Origin: Bradyrhizobium japonicum USDA 6
GTDB lineage: Bacteria; Pseudomonadota; Alphaproteobacteria; Rhizobiales; Xanthobacteraceae
Direction: 5' to 3'
Assembly (NCBI RefSeq): GCF_000284375.1
Contig: NC_017249.1
Location: forward strand, 2,768,001-2,832,000
DNA length: 64,000 nt
Shown here in pieces: positions 32,922-42,266 of the stretch. Under the pieces are notes generated by a model. The model did no database searches. It was not told the origin of the DNA and saw only the letters and a program-made list of their open reading frames with translations. A program made the translations under genes and the position numbers. How positions within the stretch are numbered: position 1 is the stretch's first letter; every line of letters begins with the position of its first letter.

Positions 32922-34790
32922 ATGAGCACCGGCGCAAGCAGGCCTGATCCGAACGTTGCCGAAGCGCAGGCGCCCGTGTTGTCGGTCGCGGGCCTGACAA
33001 CGTCCTTTCTGCGCGAGCAGCAATGGATTCCCGTCGTGCGCGACGTATCGTTCGATATCGCGGCCAAAGAAACCGTGGCGATCGTCGGCGAGTCCGGTTC
33101 GGGCAAGAGCGTCACCGCGCTTTCCATCATGCGGCTCATTCCGAAGGAGAGTGGCCGGGTCGAGGGGCGCATCAACCTCGCGGGCCGCGATCTGCTGACG
33201 CTGTCCGAAGCGAGCATGACGGATGTCCGTGGCGACGATGTCGCCATGATCTTCCAGGAGCCGATGACGAGCCTCAATCCGGTGCTCACCATCGGCTTCC
33301 AGATCGCCGAGGCGCTGATCCAGCATCGCGGCCTGTCGCGCGCGGCGGCGGGGGCCGAGACCATCCGTCTGCTCGATCGTGTCCGCATTCCCGCGGCGGC
33401 ATCACGCTTCCACGAGCATCCGCATCGTTTCTCCGGCGGCATGCGCCAGCGCGTGATGATTGCGATGGCGCTCGCCTGCAAGCCGAAGCTGTTGATCGCC
33501 GACGAGCCGACGACGGCGCTCGACGTCACCATCCAGGCGCAGATCCTGGAGCTTCTGAAGGAGCTCCAGCAGGAGGAGGGGATGTCGATCCTCTTCATCA
33601 CCCACGACATGGGCGTGGTCGCCGAGATCGCGGACCGTACCGTGGTGATGTATGGCGGGCAGGCGGTCGAGACTGACGCGACCGCACGCATCTTCGCAGC
33701 ACCTTCGCATCCCTACACAAGCGCGCTGCTCGCGGCCGTGCCGCGTCTCGGCTCGATGGTCGGGCGGACGCGGCCGATGCGATTTCCGATCGTCGACAAG
33801 GTCACGGGGACCTCGGACGAGCCGGCGGAGACGCCCGACACGGTCTCGATGGCCGAGCGGCCGCTGCTCGAAGTCGCCAACCTCACCACGCGCTTTCCGA
33901 TCCGCTCGGGCTTGTTCGGAAAAGTCTCGGGCCGCGTCCACGCGGTCGAGAACATCTCCTTCACCTTGCGTGCCGGCGAGACGCTGGCGCTGGTCGGCGA
34001 GTCCGGTTGCGGCAAGTCCACGACAGGCCGCTCCATCCTCAAGCTGACGGAGCCGGACAGCGGCACTGTCCTGGTCGACGGCCATGACGTCCTCGCCATG
34101 AACGCCCGGACCTTGCGCGACTTCCGCAAGCAGATGCAGATCGTCTTCCAGGATCCGTTCGCGAGTCTGAATCCGCGCATGTCAGTGGGGACGGCGATTG
34201 CCGCGCCGCTGCAGGCCAACGGTCTCGCGACTGCCTCACAGGCGCGCGACAAGGTGGCCGATCTGCTCGTGCGCGTCGGCCTGACCGCGGATATGGCCGC
34301 GCGCTTCCCGCACGAATTCTCCGGCGGCCAGCGCCAGCGCATCTGCATTGCGCGCGCGCTCGCGCTCGGGCCGAAGCTGATCGTTGCGGACGAGGCGGTC
34401 TCCGCCCTCGACGTCTCGGTCAAGGCGCAGGTCGTCAACCTGATGCTCGACCTCCAGGCCAGCATGGGCCTTGCCTATCTCTTCATTTCCCACGACATCG
34501 CGGTGGTCGAGCGCATGAGCCATCGCGTCGCGGTGATGTATCTCGGCGAGATCGTCGAGACCGGTCCGCGCGCAGCCTTGTTCGGCAATCCGCAGCATCC
34601 CTACACGAAGAAGCTGATGGCCGCGGTGCCCGTGCCCGACCCGTCGCGCCGCGGCACGAAGCGCGAGACCTCGAACGACGAGATCAGAAGCCCGGTGCGC
34701 GCACCGGATTATCAGCCACCGGTCAGGCAGTATCGCGAAGTCTCGCCCGGCCACGTCGTCCAGGTCTGGGGCGAGGAATGGTCGGACTAG
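32922..34790 (+). CDS. ABC-importer ATPase, two nucleotide-binding domains fused
   Basis: A 622-residue double ATPase driving peptide-type import. Domain 1 (residues about 15-270) has Walker A GESGSGKS, signature SGGMRQR and Walker B LIADEPTTALD. Domain 2 (about 310-600) has Walker A GESGCGKS, signature SGGQRQR and Walker B IVADEAVSALD. Each ends with the oligopeptide-family C-terminal extension (HPYTSALLAAVPR; HPYTKKLMAAVPVPDP). The DppD- and DppF-like halves are fused in one chain, as in YejF or GsiA. It is the last gene of the operon. Confidence 0.95.
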   Translation: MSTGASRPDPNVAEAQAPVLSVAGLTTSFLREQQWIPVVRDVSFDIAAKETVAIVGESGSGKSVTALSIMRLIPKESGRVEGRINLAGRDLLTLSEASMTDVRGDDVAMIFQEPMTSLNPVLTIGFQIAEALIQHRGLSRAAAGAETIRLLDRVRIPAAASRFHEHPHRFSGGMRQRVMIAMALACKPKLLIADEPTTALDVTIQAQILELLKELQQEEGMSILFITHDMGVVAEIADRTVVMYGGQAVETDATARIFAAPSHPYTSALLAAVPRLGSMVGRTRPMRFPIVDKVTGTSDEPAETPDTVSMAERPLLEVANLTTRFPIRSGLFGKVSGRVHAVENISFTLRAGETLALVGESGCGKSTTGRSILKLTEPDSGTVLVDGHDVLAMNARTLRDFRKQMQIVFQDPFASLNPRMSVGTAIAAPLQANGLATASQARDKVADLLVRVGLTADMAARFPHEFSGGQRQRICIARALALGPKLIVADEAVSALDVSVKAQVVNLMLDLQASMGLAYLFISHDIAVVERMSHRVAVMYLGEIVETGPRAALFGNPQHPYTKKLMAAVPVPDPSRRGTKRETSNDEIRSPVRAPDYQPPVRQYREVSPGHVVQVWGEEWSD

Positions 34791-35062
34791 CGCGCGAAGG
34801 CGCGCCACGGATGCTTTCGAGAACGCACGATAATATCGTGCCATGATCTGCCGCACACGTTAACGGTGTTGTCCTTCGCGAGGCCAAGCCTGTGAAATCG
34901 TGCTGAAATCACAATGAATTCACCTCGTCGCGACGGACTGCGACCGCCTGCCATAATCTATATGCTAATCCGGCGAAGCTGGACCGTCGGCCGTCGATCT
35001 CCGATAATGCATCGACTCCGAAAGGCTGGCGCTGACGTGCCTTTCACGGATGGAATATTGAA

Positions 35063-35986
35063 ATGACACAAGCAGGCGTCTACGGGCAGAGGCTCGGGCG
35101 AGGCCTTCACGTCAAGGAAGCTCCGGTTCTGATTACGCGCTCGCTGCGCAGCGCAGAGGTCGCGGTCACCGAAGTCCGCAATGACAAGCCGACGCCCGAG
35201 CTTTCCGGCTCGCTGCCGGCGGAGGATGCTTACCTCGTCAGCCTGAAGCTCCGCGACTATCCCGCCTGCGAATGTTGGGAGGAAGGCCGCTACGTCACCA
35301 GAGAGGATATTCGTGCGGGCGCGACCTATCTGTACGACCTCAAGCGAGATCCGCGCTATGTGATCGACAAGCCGTTTCACTCGCTCTTCTTCTATTTGCC
35401 GCGCCCGGCCCTTCACGACATGGCGAGGCAACCCGGCGCGCCACGCATTGGCGAGCTCAGTTACGAGCCCGGTGTGGGCCATGACGACGGGGTGATCCGT
35501 CATATCGGCGCCAGCTTGCAGGAAGCACTGCGTCGGCCTGACGAGACCAACCAGCTCTTCATCGATCACATGATGCTCGCGCTCACCGCTCACGTCGCCC
35601 AGACCTATGGCGGGCTGAAGCCTGTCGCTGAGCCTAGCCGCGGCGGGCTCGCGCCATGGCAGGTGAAGCGCGCCTGCGACCGGCTCGACTCCGATCTCTC
35701 AGGCAAGGTCGCGCTGGAGCAGATCGCGACCGAGCTCGGCCTTTCGGTCAGCCACTTTTCACGCGCATTCCGGATCTCCACCGGCCTGCCACCGCATCAA
35801 TGGCTGCTGCGCCAGCGCGTGAAGGCGGCCACGCAGCTGATGACCGTCCGCAACCTGCCGTTGTCCGAAATTGCGATCTCGGCTGGATTTGCCAATCAAA
35901 GCCATTTCACGCGGGTGTTCACGCAGATGGTCGGCGTCAGTCCGGGCGCATGGCGCCGCGAAACCCATGGCGGGCCGGACGCGTAG
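35063..35986 (+). CDS. AraC-family regulator
   Basis: A 307-residue AraC regulator. The C-terminal DNA-binding region (residues about 205-300) shows LEQIATELGLSVSHFSRAFRI and LSEIAISAGFANQSHFTRVF, closing with GVSPGAWRR. The N-terminal 200 residues are the sensor, of no recognised subtype. The gene lies alone: the ABC operon ends 272 bases upstream and a gene-poor stretch follows. Its target is unknown. A TGTGA-N13-TCACA pair lies upstream near 34890, but I do not assign it. Confidence 0.9.
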   Translation: MTQAGVYGQRLGRGLHVKEAPVLITRSLRSAEVAVTEVRNDKPTPELSGSLPAEDAYLVSLKLRDYPACECWEEGRYVTREDIRAGATYLYDLKRDPRYVIDKPFHSLFFYLPRPALHDMARQPGAPRIGELSYEPGVGHDDGVIRHIGASLQEALRRPDETNQLFIDHMMLALTAHVAQTYGGLKPVAEPSRGGLAPWQVKRACDRLDSDLSGKVALEQIATELGLSVSHFSRAFRISTGLPPHQWLLRQRVKAATQLMTVRNLPLSEIAISAGFANQSHFTRVFTQMVGVSPGAWRRETHGGPDA

Positions 35987-36666
35987 CGCGTTTTCGAGCG
36001 CCAGAATCAGAATCCAAATCAGTGCCGCTTCGCCAGCGAAATCGCCTGCTTCGTGCCCGTGAATTCGTGAGGCGCTGCGCTTCCGGGCAAGCATCCCGGC
36101 CATTCCTTCAGCAGGCGGCGACATCACGCTGAGGGAGGACGAAGCCAGGGTGGAGGCCGCCGATTTCCTGCACGAGGATTTCGCGCGGCGGCATCGGCCA
36201 TCCGCCTGACGAGAGTTTTGCGGCGCGCCGTGGCCTACCCGACGCGAATAGATCTGACGTGGCGAAACGCAGGACAGCTTGCGAACTCACGGCGCCTGTC
36301 AGTTCGCGCTTCTGTGCTCCGGGGTACGCAACGATGCAAACTTAGTCCTCCTAAAATCGTGACTGGATGGAGCGACAGGGCACAGGAGTGTGTGAACAGT
36401 CTCATAGTTCATCACCCTCTTTTCGAGCTAACTCTCCTCCCAGAAATTGCCGCACCCGGAGCTGACTGACAGACACGGGTGAGATGCAACGCCTGCGAAG
36501 CCGCGTGCTCGCAGCTTTGGATTGGCTCTCGTCTCGGTTACGAGCATGCCAGCCCCATCACTCAGCCACATCTTTTGGAAATTGGAATCAAGGGCATCGC
36601 GAAACGCGTCCACGCAGCTTCTGATCGGGGTCGGCCGGTAGGCTGCTACTTACTAAGGAGCCCCCA
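35987..36666. other. Gene-poor stretch, 680 bases
   Basis: No coding region here is convincing. Two short minus-strand readings look like orphaned protein tails: one ending ...HEFTGTKQAISLAKRH with a stop at 36021-36019, and one ending ...GGLHPGFVLPQRDVAAC near 36108. They are in different frames and neither has a credible start, so they may be remnants. Base composition becomes visibly more AT-rich towards 36400. An AAGGAG ribosome binding site for the next gene lies at the right end. Confidence 0.6.
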
Positions 36667-37182
36667 ATGAAGATAGGCAACGCAGTTTCCAGCGCATTTT
36701 CCCTAACGAGGTACGCCGGTAATCTTGGGATCGCCCGTTCCAGTCTTATCAAGTCGGCCCATCTCCTCGAAAGAATTGGGCTCGCAGCCGTTGGGGCCTC
36801 TTGCGGCCTCTATGTGGGTGCGACCCTGTTGCGTCAGAAAGGCGGGCTTTTTGAAAGCGGCTGGATCGTACTGCTAACGATGCTCTACGGAGCTCTCAGC
36901 TATTATGTTGGAATTGATTTGTCCCGGTCTGTCGCTCGGAAGTCGATTTCGAGCAACTCGGAAGAATACAACGGCTCTGAGGTTGCTGAGATCATGAGTG
37001 CGGCCGGGACGTTCGGCGCGGCGATTGCAGCGACCCTGTCCGTCAGCATCCTTGTCCTTGATCAAAGCCTACCCAATGGACTGATAGCCTTTCTCGCCGG
37101 CTGTTGGGTCGTTGGGTCTTCGCTTCAAGTTGCGGCGGGAACGATGGCGCGCAACTACGAAGTGCCCATGGACAAGGAATGA
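36667..37182 (+). CDS. Orphan membrane protein of unknown function
   Basis: A 171-residue protein with four likely transmembrane segments (LAAVGASCGLYVGATLL, IVLLTMLYGALSYYVGIDL, AGTFGAAIAATLSVSILVL, LIAFLAGCWVVGSSLQV). I do not recognise a family. It has an excellent AAGGAG site seven bases before the ATG. Codon use and base composition look more AT-rich than in the neighbours, and both sides are gene-poor, which suggests recent acquisition or a gene with few relatives. Confidence 0.7.
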   Translation: MKIGNAVSSAFSLTRYAGNLGIARSSLIKSAHLLERIGLAAVGASCGLYVGATLLRQKGGLFESGWIVLLTMLYGALSYYVGIDLSRSVARKSISSNSEEYNGSEVAEIMSAAGTFGAAIAATLSVSILVLDQSLPNGLIAFLAGCWVVGSSLQVAAGTMARNYEVPMDKE

Positions 37183-37502
37183 AGACAACCCTGCTCACGG
37201 AAGGGCGTCTGCCTGGCATCGTGACGTGGGCACAAGCCCTCGTGCAAGGTTCGGCTTAAGGTCTGAAGTCGCGGCTGCAGACTCATCGCAACCTCTGTCG
37301 TCCAACGTTGAGCGCGGACGATTTTTAGTAGCGCAGCCGTTGGCATCGAGCAATGTCTCTGCTTGGAAGCGGCATCGGTACTGGACAACCTAGATTGTCG
37401 CGCAACAAACAAGGCGTGCCATCATGGTGGCGTTGGGATATTGTCTTCGCGCGCCGTGGTCCAAAATTCTGCTAACCGCCAACCACACGATCGGTGGAGC
37501 CA
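37183..37502. other. Gene-poor stretch, 320 bases
   Basis: Only short readings occur in all frames, none with a ribosome binding site or recognisable sequence. Composition is intermediate between the AT-richer gene on the left and the GC-rich cyclase gene on the right. No repeat of the families found elsewhere is visible. Confidence 0.5.
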
Positions 37503-40500
37503 ATGCAGATCGCGGAGTGGCTCGAGAAGCTGGGGCTTGGGCAATACGCGGAGCGTTTTGCCCAAAATGGGATCGACATGAGTGTCCTTCCCGAACTGAT
37601 GGACGAGGATTTCGATAGGCTCGGAGTGCTGCTCGGCCATCGCCGCAAAATGCTGCGTGCTATCGCCGACCTCGATCCAGCCGCGCTGATCGCATCGCCG
37701 GCTCCTCCTCACGACGCCGAGCGGCGTCACCTGACCGTTATGTTTTGCGATCTGGTCGGCTCGACTGCGCTCTCGGCGCGTCTCGATCCCGAGGACATGT
37801 GGGAAGTGATCCGGGCCTACCGCGCCGCCTGCGCGAGCGTCATTGCCGCTTATGATGGCAGGATAGCCAGGTTCGTCGGTGACGGAATACTCGTCTATTT
37901 CGGCTATCCCCGCGCCCACGAGGATGATGCGGAGCGCGCAGTGCGTGCGGGCCTCGACACCGTCTCTGCGGTTGGGCAACTCAAAACGGGCACCACCGAA
38001 CGGGTTGAGCTGCGGATTGCGATCGCGACCGGGCTTGTGGTGGTCGGCGACCTCATCAGCGGCGATGCGTCAGAGGAGCACGCAACGGTCGGTGATGCAC
38101 CAAACCTCGCTGCCCGGCTCCAGAGCCTGGCGGAACCGGGAGCGGTCGTCGTTGCCTCTTCGACGCGCAGGCTGCTTGGCGATCTCTTCACGTTTCGCAA
38201 TCTCGGCCGTCGCGAGGTCAAGGGGATAGCCGAACCCATCGCGGTCTGGGCGGTCGAGGGCGCGACCGCATCGGAGAGCCGCTTCGAGGCGGTCCACGCG
38301 GCGCGCTCGATCGGCTTCGTCGGCCGCAAGGAGGAGATCGAATTCGCGCTCTCGCGCCAGCGGCTGGCATGGCAGGGGCAGGGCCAGATGGTGTTGATCT
38401 CCGGCGAAGCAGGCATCGGCAAGTCGCGCTTTGTCGCAACGCTGTCCGAAAGCCCCGCGTTGGGGGCGCACCGCCGGATGCGATATCAGTGTTCGCCCTA
38501 CCACACCAACAGTGCGCTTCATCCCTTTGTCGCGCAGCTCGAACGCGCGGCCGGTATCCGCGCGCACGACACGCCGGAGCAAAAGCTCGACAAGCTCGAG
38601 GCAATGCTGGCCCTTGGGACGCAGCAGGTCGCTCGGGCGACACCGCTCATTGCGGCTCTCCTTTCGATTTCAACCGGCGACCATTATCCGCCGCTTGGTT
38701 TGAGCCCGGCGCAGCAGCGGCGACAGACATTTGCCGCCCTTCTCGACCAGCTCGAGGGCCTGGCGCGAGAGCAGCCCCTGCTGGTTATCTGCGAGGATAT
38801 GCATTGGGCCGATGCCACGACACTTGAACTGTTCGACCTCGGGGTCGATCGGATCAGGGGGCTGCCGATACTCATGCTCATGACAGCCCGGCCGGAGTTC
38901 GAGCCCTCCTGGTCGGGTCTTGCCAACGTCGCTCTGTTGCGGCTCGACCGACTCGACCGGCAGGACACACGCGCGCTGGTCGAGCAGGTGACCATTGGTC
39001 GCCAGCTGCCGCGCGAGATGATGAAGCAGATTATCGACAAGACGGACGGCATCCCGCTATTCGTCGAGGAACTGACCAAGATGGTGCTGGAGTCCGGACT
39101 GCTCATCGAAGATTCCGGACGCTACCGCCTCGATAGTCCGCTCCCGCCGCTCGCTATTCCCGCGACGCTGCAGGATTCGCTGATGGCGCGGCTCGACCGG
39201 CTGGCTCCCGTCAAGGAGGTGGCGCAGATTGGCGCCGCCATCGGCCGCGACTTTTCATACGCGCTGCTGAGATATGTGACAGGACGCGATGATCTGACAC
39301 TGAGCGCCGCGCTGGGGCAACTCGAAGAGGCGGAGCTGCTGGTGCGTCGCGGAACACCGCCCGACGCAAACTATAGCTTCAGGCACGCTCTCGTTCAGGA
39401 AGCGGCCTATGAAGGCCTGCTCAAGAGCAAACGGCAGCTGCTTCACAAGCGCATCGGCGATGTCCTGCGCGAGAAGTTTCCCGTCGTTGCCGAGACTGAG
39501 CCGGAAGTTCTGGCACACCACTTCACTGAGGCGGGGCTGAATGAGATCGCCCTCGAATGGTGGCGCAAGGCGGGCCAGCAAGCGCTGAAGCGCTCGGCCT
39601 ATTCCGAGGCGATCGCGCATCTCGGCAAGGCGATTGCGTCCGCCGATGAGGTGCCGGATGATCCCCGCCGGATGATGAGCAGGCTGCATCTTCAAATCGA
39701 GTATGGCCGTGCATTGCGAGGCAGCCTCGGTCATAGCGCTCCCGAAACCGTAGCCGCATGGACGCGTGCCCGACGGTTCGCTGCCGACATCAATGATCCC
39801 GTTGAACTCGCGCCGGTCCATTCGGGTCTCTTCAATGCTTGCCTGACCCACGGCGAACTCGCTCCGATGCGGGAGCTGGCGGATGCCATCAGGAGCGCCG
39901 CTGACCGACGACCGGACTCACCGGTGGCCGCCGTCGTTGCACATTGGACGGGCGGGGTTACCTGCTGGTTCGGCGGTGACTACTTGGACGCGAGGATGCA
40001 TCTCGAGCAGGCATTCGAGATCTATGGTGCCGAGCCGGATCCCGCGATGTTCAAGGCTTCGGCACTGGATCTCCCGTTCGTGATCATGAGGTTTCTCGCC
40101 CTGGTGCTTTGGCCGCTTGGCAAGATCGCGCGCGCACGCCGCCTCGCCGCCGAAGCGGTGAGTGCTTCGGGAGAAAAGCGGGCGCTGTCCCAGGCCAACG
40201 CGCTGGTTCATCGCGCTGTGTTCGACGGCCTATGCGGAGGCATGTTGCAGCAAACGGAGACAATCCTGGCGCTCGGTCTCGCGCGCGACCACACGATGCC
40301 GTTGTATGTGGCCGCCGGCACCTACCTGAATGGCCTCGCCAAGTGGCGTGCCGGCGACCAAATGACCGGACTGACGGAAATGCGTCGCGGCTGGACCTTG
40401 CTGCACGAGAATGACTGCTATCTCTGTGAGCCGTTTTGGGGGATGCATGTCGCCTTGGCGAACGCAGCGTCGGGCCAACTCGAAACCGGGCTGGAAATCT

Positions 40501-40832
40501 TGAGCGAATTGATCGCATGGACCGGGCAATCCGGCCAGCATTGGCTTGATGCCGAGCTGCATCGCGTCCGCGGCGAGCTTTTGTGGCGTCTTGATCCTTC
40601 GGACGAAGCCGGTGCGGAAGCTTCCCTCAACCGAGCGCTTGAGATTGCACGACACCAGCAGACGAAGACTTTCGAGCTGCGCAGCGCCCTTGGACTTGCA
40701 CGCCTGCACAAGAGAAATGGCCGAGCAGGCGGGGTATCCGAAGTGCTTGCCGCTGTGCTGGCCGAATTCGATGTGGAGCGTAATCTTTCTGAAGTCGTGG
40801 AAGCGAAAGAGCTGCTTGAGCAAGTGCATTAG
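37503..40832 (+). CDS. SAM-domain adenylate/guanylate cyclase fused to AAA ATPase and TPR region
   Basis: A protein of about 1109 residues. Parts in order are: a SAM domain (1-62, IAEWLEKLGLGQYAERFAQN); a class III cyclase catalytic domain (about 75-255) with the two metal aspartates in TVMFCDLVGSTAL (Asp83) and RFVGDGILVYFG (Asp127) and the DAPNLAARLQ loop; an AAA/NACHT-like ATPase with P-loop ISGEAGIGKSRF (Lys307) and Walker B LLVICEDMHWAD; and a long helical TPR-type C-terminus. It probably makes cyclic nucleotide under control of a signal read by the ATPase/TPR parts. GTG at 37494 is an alternative start. No partner gene is nearby. Confidence 0.93.
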   Translation: MQIAEWLEKLGLGQYAERFAQNGIDMSVLPELMDEDFDRLGVLLGHRRKMLRAIADLDPAALIASPAPPHDAERRHLTVMFCDLVGSTALSARLDPEDMWEVIRAYRAACASVIAAYDGRIARFVGDGILVYFGYPRAHEDDAERAVRAGLDTVSAVGQLKTGTTERVELRIAIATGLVVVGDLISGDASEEHATVGDAPNLAARLQSLAEPGAVVVASSTRRLLGDLFTFRNLGRREVKGIAEPIAVWAVEGATASESRFEAVHAARSIGFVGRKEEIEFALSRQRLAWQGQGQMVLISGEAGIGKSRFVATLSESPALGAHRRMRYQCSPYHTNSALHPFVAQLERAAGIRAHDTPEQKLDKLEAMLALGTQQVARATPLIAALLSISTGDHYPPLGLSPAQQRRQTFAALLDQLEGLAREQPLLVICEDMHWADATTLELFDLGVDRIRGLPILMLMTARPEFEPSWSGLANVALLRLDRLDRQDTRALVEQVTIGRQLPREMMKQIIDKTDGIPLFVEELTKMVLESGLLIEDSGRYRLDSPLPPLAIPATLQDSLMARLDRLAPVKEVAQIGAAIGRDFSYALLRYVTGRDDLTLSAALGQLEEAELLVRRGTPPDANYSFRHALVQEAAYEGLLKSKRQLLHKRIGDVLREKFPVVAETEPEVLAHHFTEAGLNEIALEWWRKAGQQALKRSAYSEAIAHLGKAIASADEVPDDPRRMMSRLHLQIEYGRALRGSLGHSAPETVAAWTRARRFAADINDPVELAPVHSGLFNACLTHGELAPMRELADAIRSAADRRPDSPVAAVVAHWTGGVTCWFGGDYLDARMHLEQAFEIYGAEPDPAMFKASALDLPFVIMRFLALVLWPLGKIARARRLAAEAVSASGEKRALSQANALVHRAVFDGLCGGMLQQTETILALGLARDHTMPLYVAAGTYLNGLAKWRAGDQMTGLTEMRRGWTLLHENDCYLCEPFWGMHVALANAASGQLETGLEILSELIAWTGQSGQHWLDAELHRVRGELLWRLDPSDEAGAEASLNRALEIARHQQTKTFELRSALGLARLHKRNGRAGGVSEVLAAVLAEFDVERNLSEVVEAKELLEQVH

Positions 40833-40874
40833 GCACGTGCCGTTTTCCCCCAGTCCGGGGGCAGGGAATGACAG

Positions 40875-42098
40875 TCACGAATTCACGTGTACGAAATCCC
40901 GCAGCAGCGGATAGATCTCGTTATTCCATCGCTTGCCCGAGAACACGCCGTAATGGCCGACGCCGGCCTGCATGTGGTGGACGCGGCGATAGGCGCGCAC
41001 ACCGGTGCAGAGGTCTTGCGCGGCGAGCGTCTGGCCGATCGAGCAGATGTCGTCCTTCTCGCCCTCGACCGTCATCAGTCCCATGCGGCTGACGGCCTTG
41101 GTGTTCACGGGACGGCCACGGTGCATCAACTTGCCTTGCGGCAACAGGTGCTCCTGGAACACGTCGCGCACGGTCTCGATGTAGAACTCGGCCGGCAGGT
41201 CCATCACGGCGAAATATTCGTTGTAGAAGGTCTTGATGCTCGCGGCCTTCTCCTTCTCGCCCTTGGCGATATGGTTGGCGAGATCCATGTGCTGCTTGAT
41301 GTGGCGCTCGAGATTCATCGAGACGAACGCCGTGAGCTGCACGAAGCCGGGATAGACCTTGCGGAGCGCGCCGCGGCATTGCACCGGCACGTAGTTGATC
41401 AGGTTCTGCTCGAACCAGTCGATCGGCCTGCTCTTGGCGAACTCGTTGACCCTGGTCGGCTGGATGCGCGTGTCGATCGGGCCTGCCATCAGCGTCAGCG
41501 TCGCAGGCCGCGAGGGGTGGTTGCCCTCGCACATGACCGCGGCGGCAGCGAGTGCCGAGACCGAGGGCTGGCAGATCGCAACCATATGCGGACGCGGGCC
41601 CAATTGGCCGAGGAAGTCGATGAGATGATCGGTGTAATCGTCGAGCCCGAAGCGGCCTTCGCGGCGTGGAATGTCGCGCGGATTGTGCCAGTCGGTGATG
41701 TAGACGTCGTGGTCCTGCAGCAGCGTTTTCACGGTGCCGCGCAGCAGCGTGGCGAAATGGCCCGACATCGGCGCCACCAGCAGCATGCGCGGCTGCTCCG
41801 GCGCGCCGTCCTTCCTGAAGTGCAGCAGCGAGCCGAACGGCGTCGCGTAGGCGACCTCCTCGGTGACGCCGACCTCGCGGTTGCCCACCATCACGCTGTC
41901 GATGCCGTAGGCCGGGCGGTCATAGGTGAGGGTGGAGCGCGAAATCAGCTCCAGCGCGGCCGAGAGCCGGCCGACGACCTGACCCGATAGGCCCTGCGGC
42001 ACCAGATTGAGGAATCTGAGCGCGGACGAAGCTCCCGCCCGCCACGGCGCGGTAAGGTCCATATGGTTCTGAAAGGCCTGATAATACATCGACATCAT
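40875..42098 (-). CDS. phaZ: Intracellular polyhydroxyalkanoate depolymerase
   Basis: A 407-residue depolymerase that releases hydroxybutyrate monomers from stored PHB granules. The alpha/beta hydrolase core has the cysteine nucleophile Cys176 in MVAICQPSVSALAA, as in the PhaZ intracellular type, rather than a lipase-box serine. The C-terminal PHB-depolymerase region follows (GLMTVEGEKDDICSIGQT, with the catalytic Asp; HHMQAGVGHYGVFSGKRW, with the catalytic His). Its length matches the family. A start at 42098 (MMSMYYQAFQNH) with an upstream GGAGGGTGGG site is preferred over the long upstream frame. It is monocistronic here. Confidence 0.93.
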   Translation of the reverse strand: MMSMYYQAFQNHMDLTAPWRAGASSALRFLNLVPQGLSGQVVGRLSAALELISRSTLTYDRPAYGIDSVMVGNREVGVTEEVAYATPFGSLLHFRKDGAPEQPRMLLVAPMSGHFATLLRGTVKTLLQDHDVYITDWHNPRDIPRREGRFGLDDYTDHLIDFLGQLGPRPHMVAICQPSVSALAAAAVMCEGNHPSRPATLTLMAGPIDTRIQPTRVNEFAKSRPIDWFEQNLINYVPVQCRGALRKVYPGFVQLTAFVSMNLERHIKQHMDLANHIAKGEKEKAASIKTFYNEYFAVMDLPAEFYIETVRDVFQEHLLPQGKLMHRGRPVNTKAVSRMGLMTVEGEKDDICSIGQTLAAQDLCTGVRAYRRVHHMQAGVGHYGVFSGKRWNNEIYPLLRDFVHVNS

Positions 42099-42266
42099 AC
42101 TGAAACGCCCACCCTCCCGCGCTGTCATGCAATATCGAAGCCAAACGGGGGCCACACCGCCCTCAAAACTGGCACATCGCTTGCTCCTCTTTTTGCGGGA
42201 AGCACAGGTCATGAGCACTCCCGCGGGCAGGGCGGGTGCAAGTCACAGGCGTAGGGAATGGGCCAT

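Noticed and set aside
34880..34915. TGTGA-N13-TCACA as a CRP/FixK site before the AraC gene
   Set aside because: The spacer is far from the six bases of a CRP-type site, so this is probably coincidental.
35987..36290. Short minus-strand tails ending HEFTGTKQAISLAKRH and GGLHPGFVLPQRDVAAC as genes
   Set aside because: They lie in different frames, lack starts and ribosome binding sites, and could be chance readings. I kept them only as a note on possible remnants.
37494..37502. GTG at 37494 as the start of the cyclase gene
   Set aside because: The ATG at 37503 has a GGTGGAG-like site upstream and gives the usual SAM-domain start; the GTG has no ribosome binding site.
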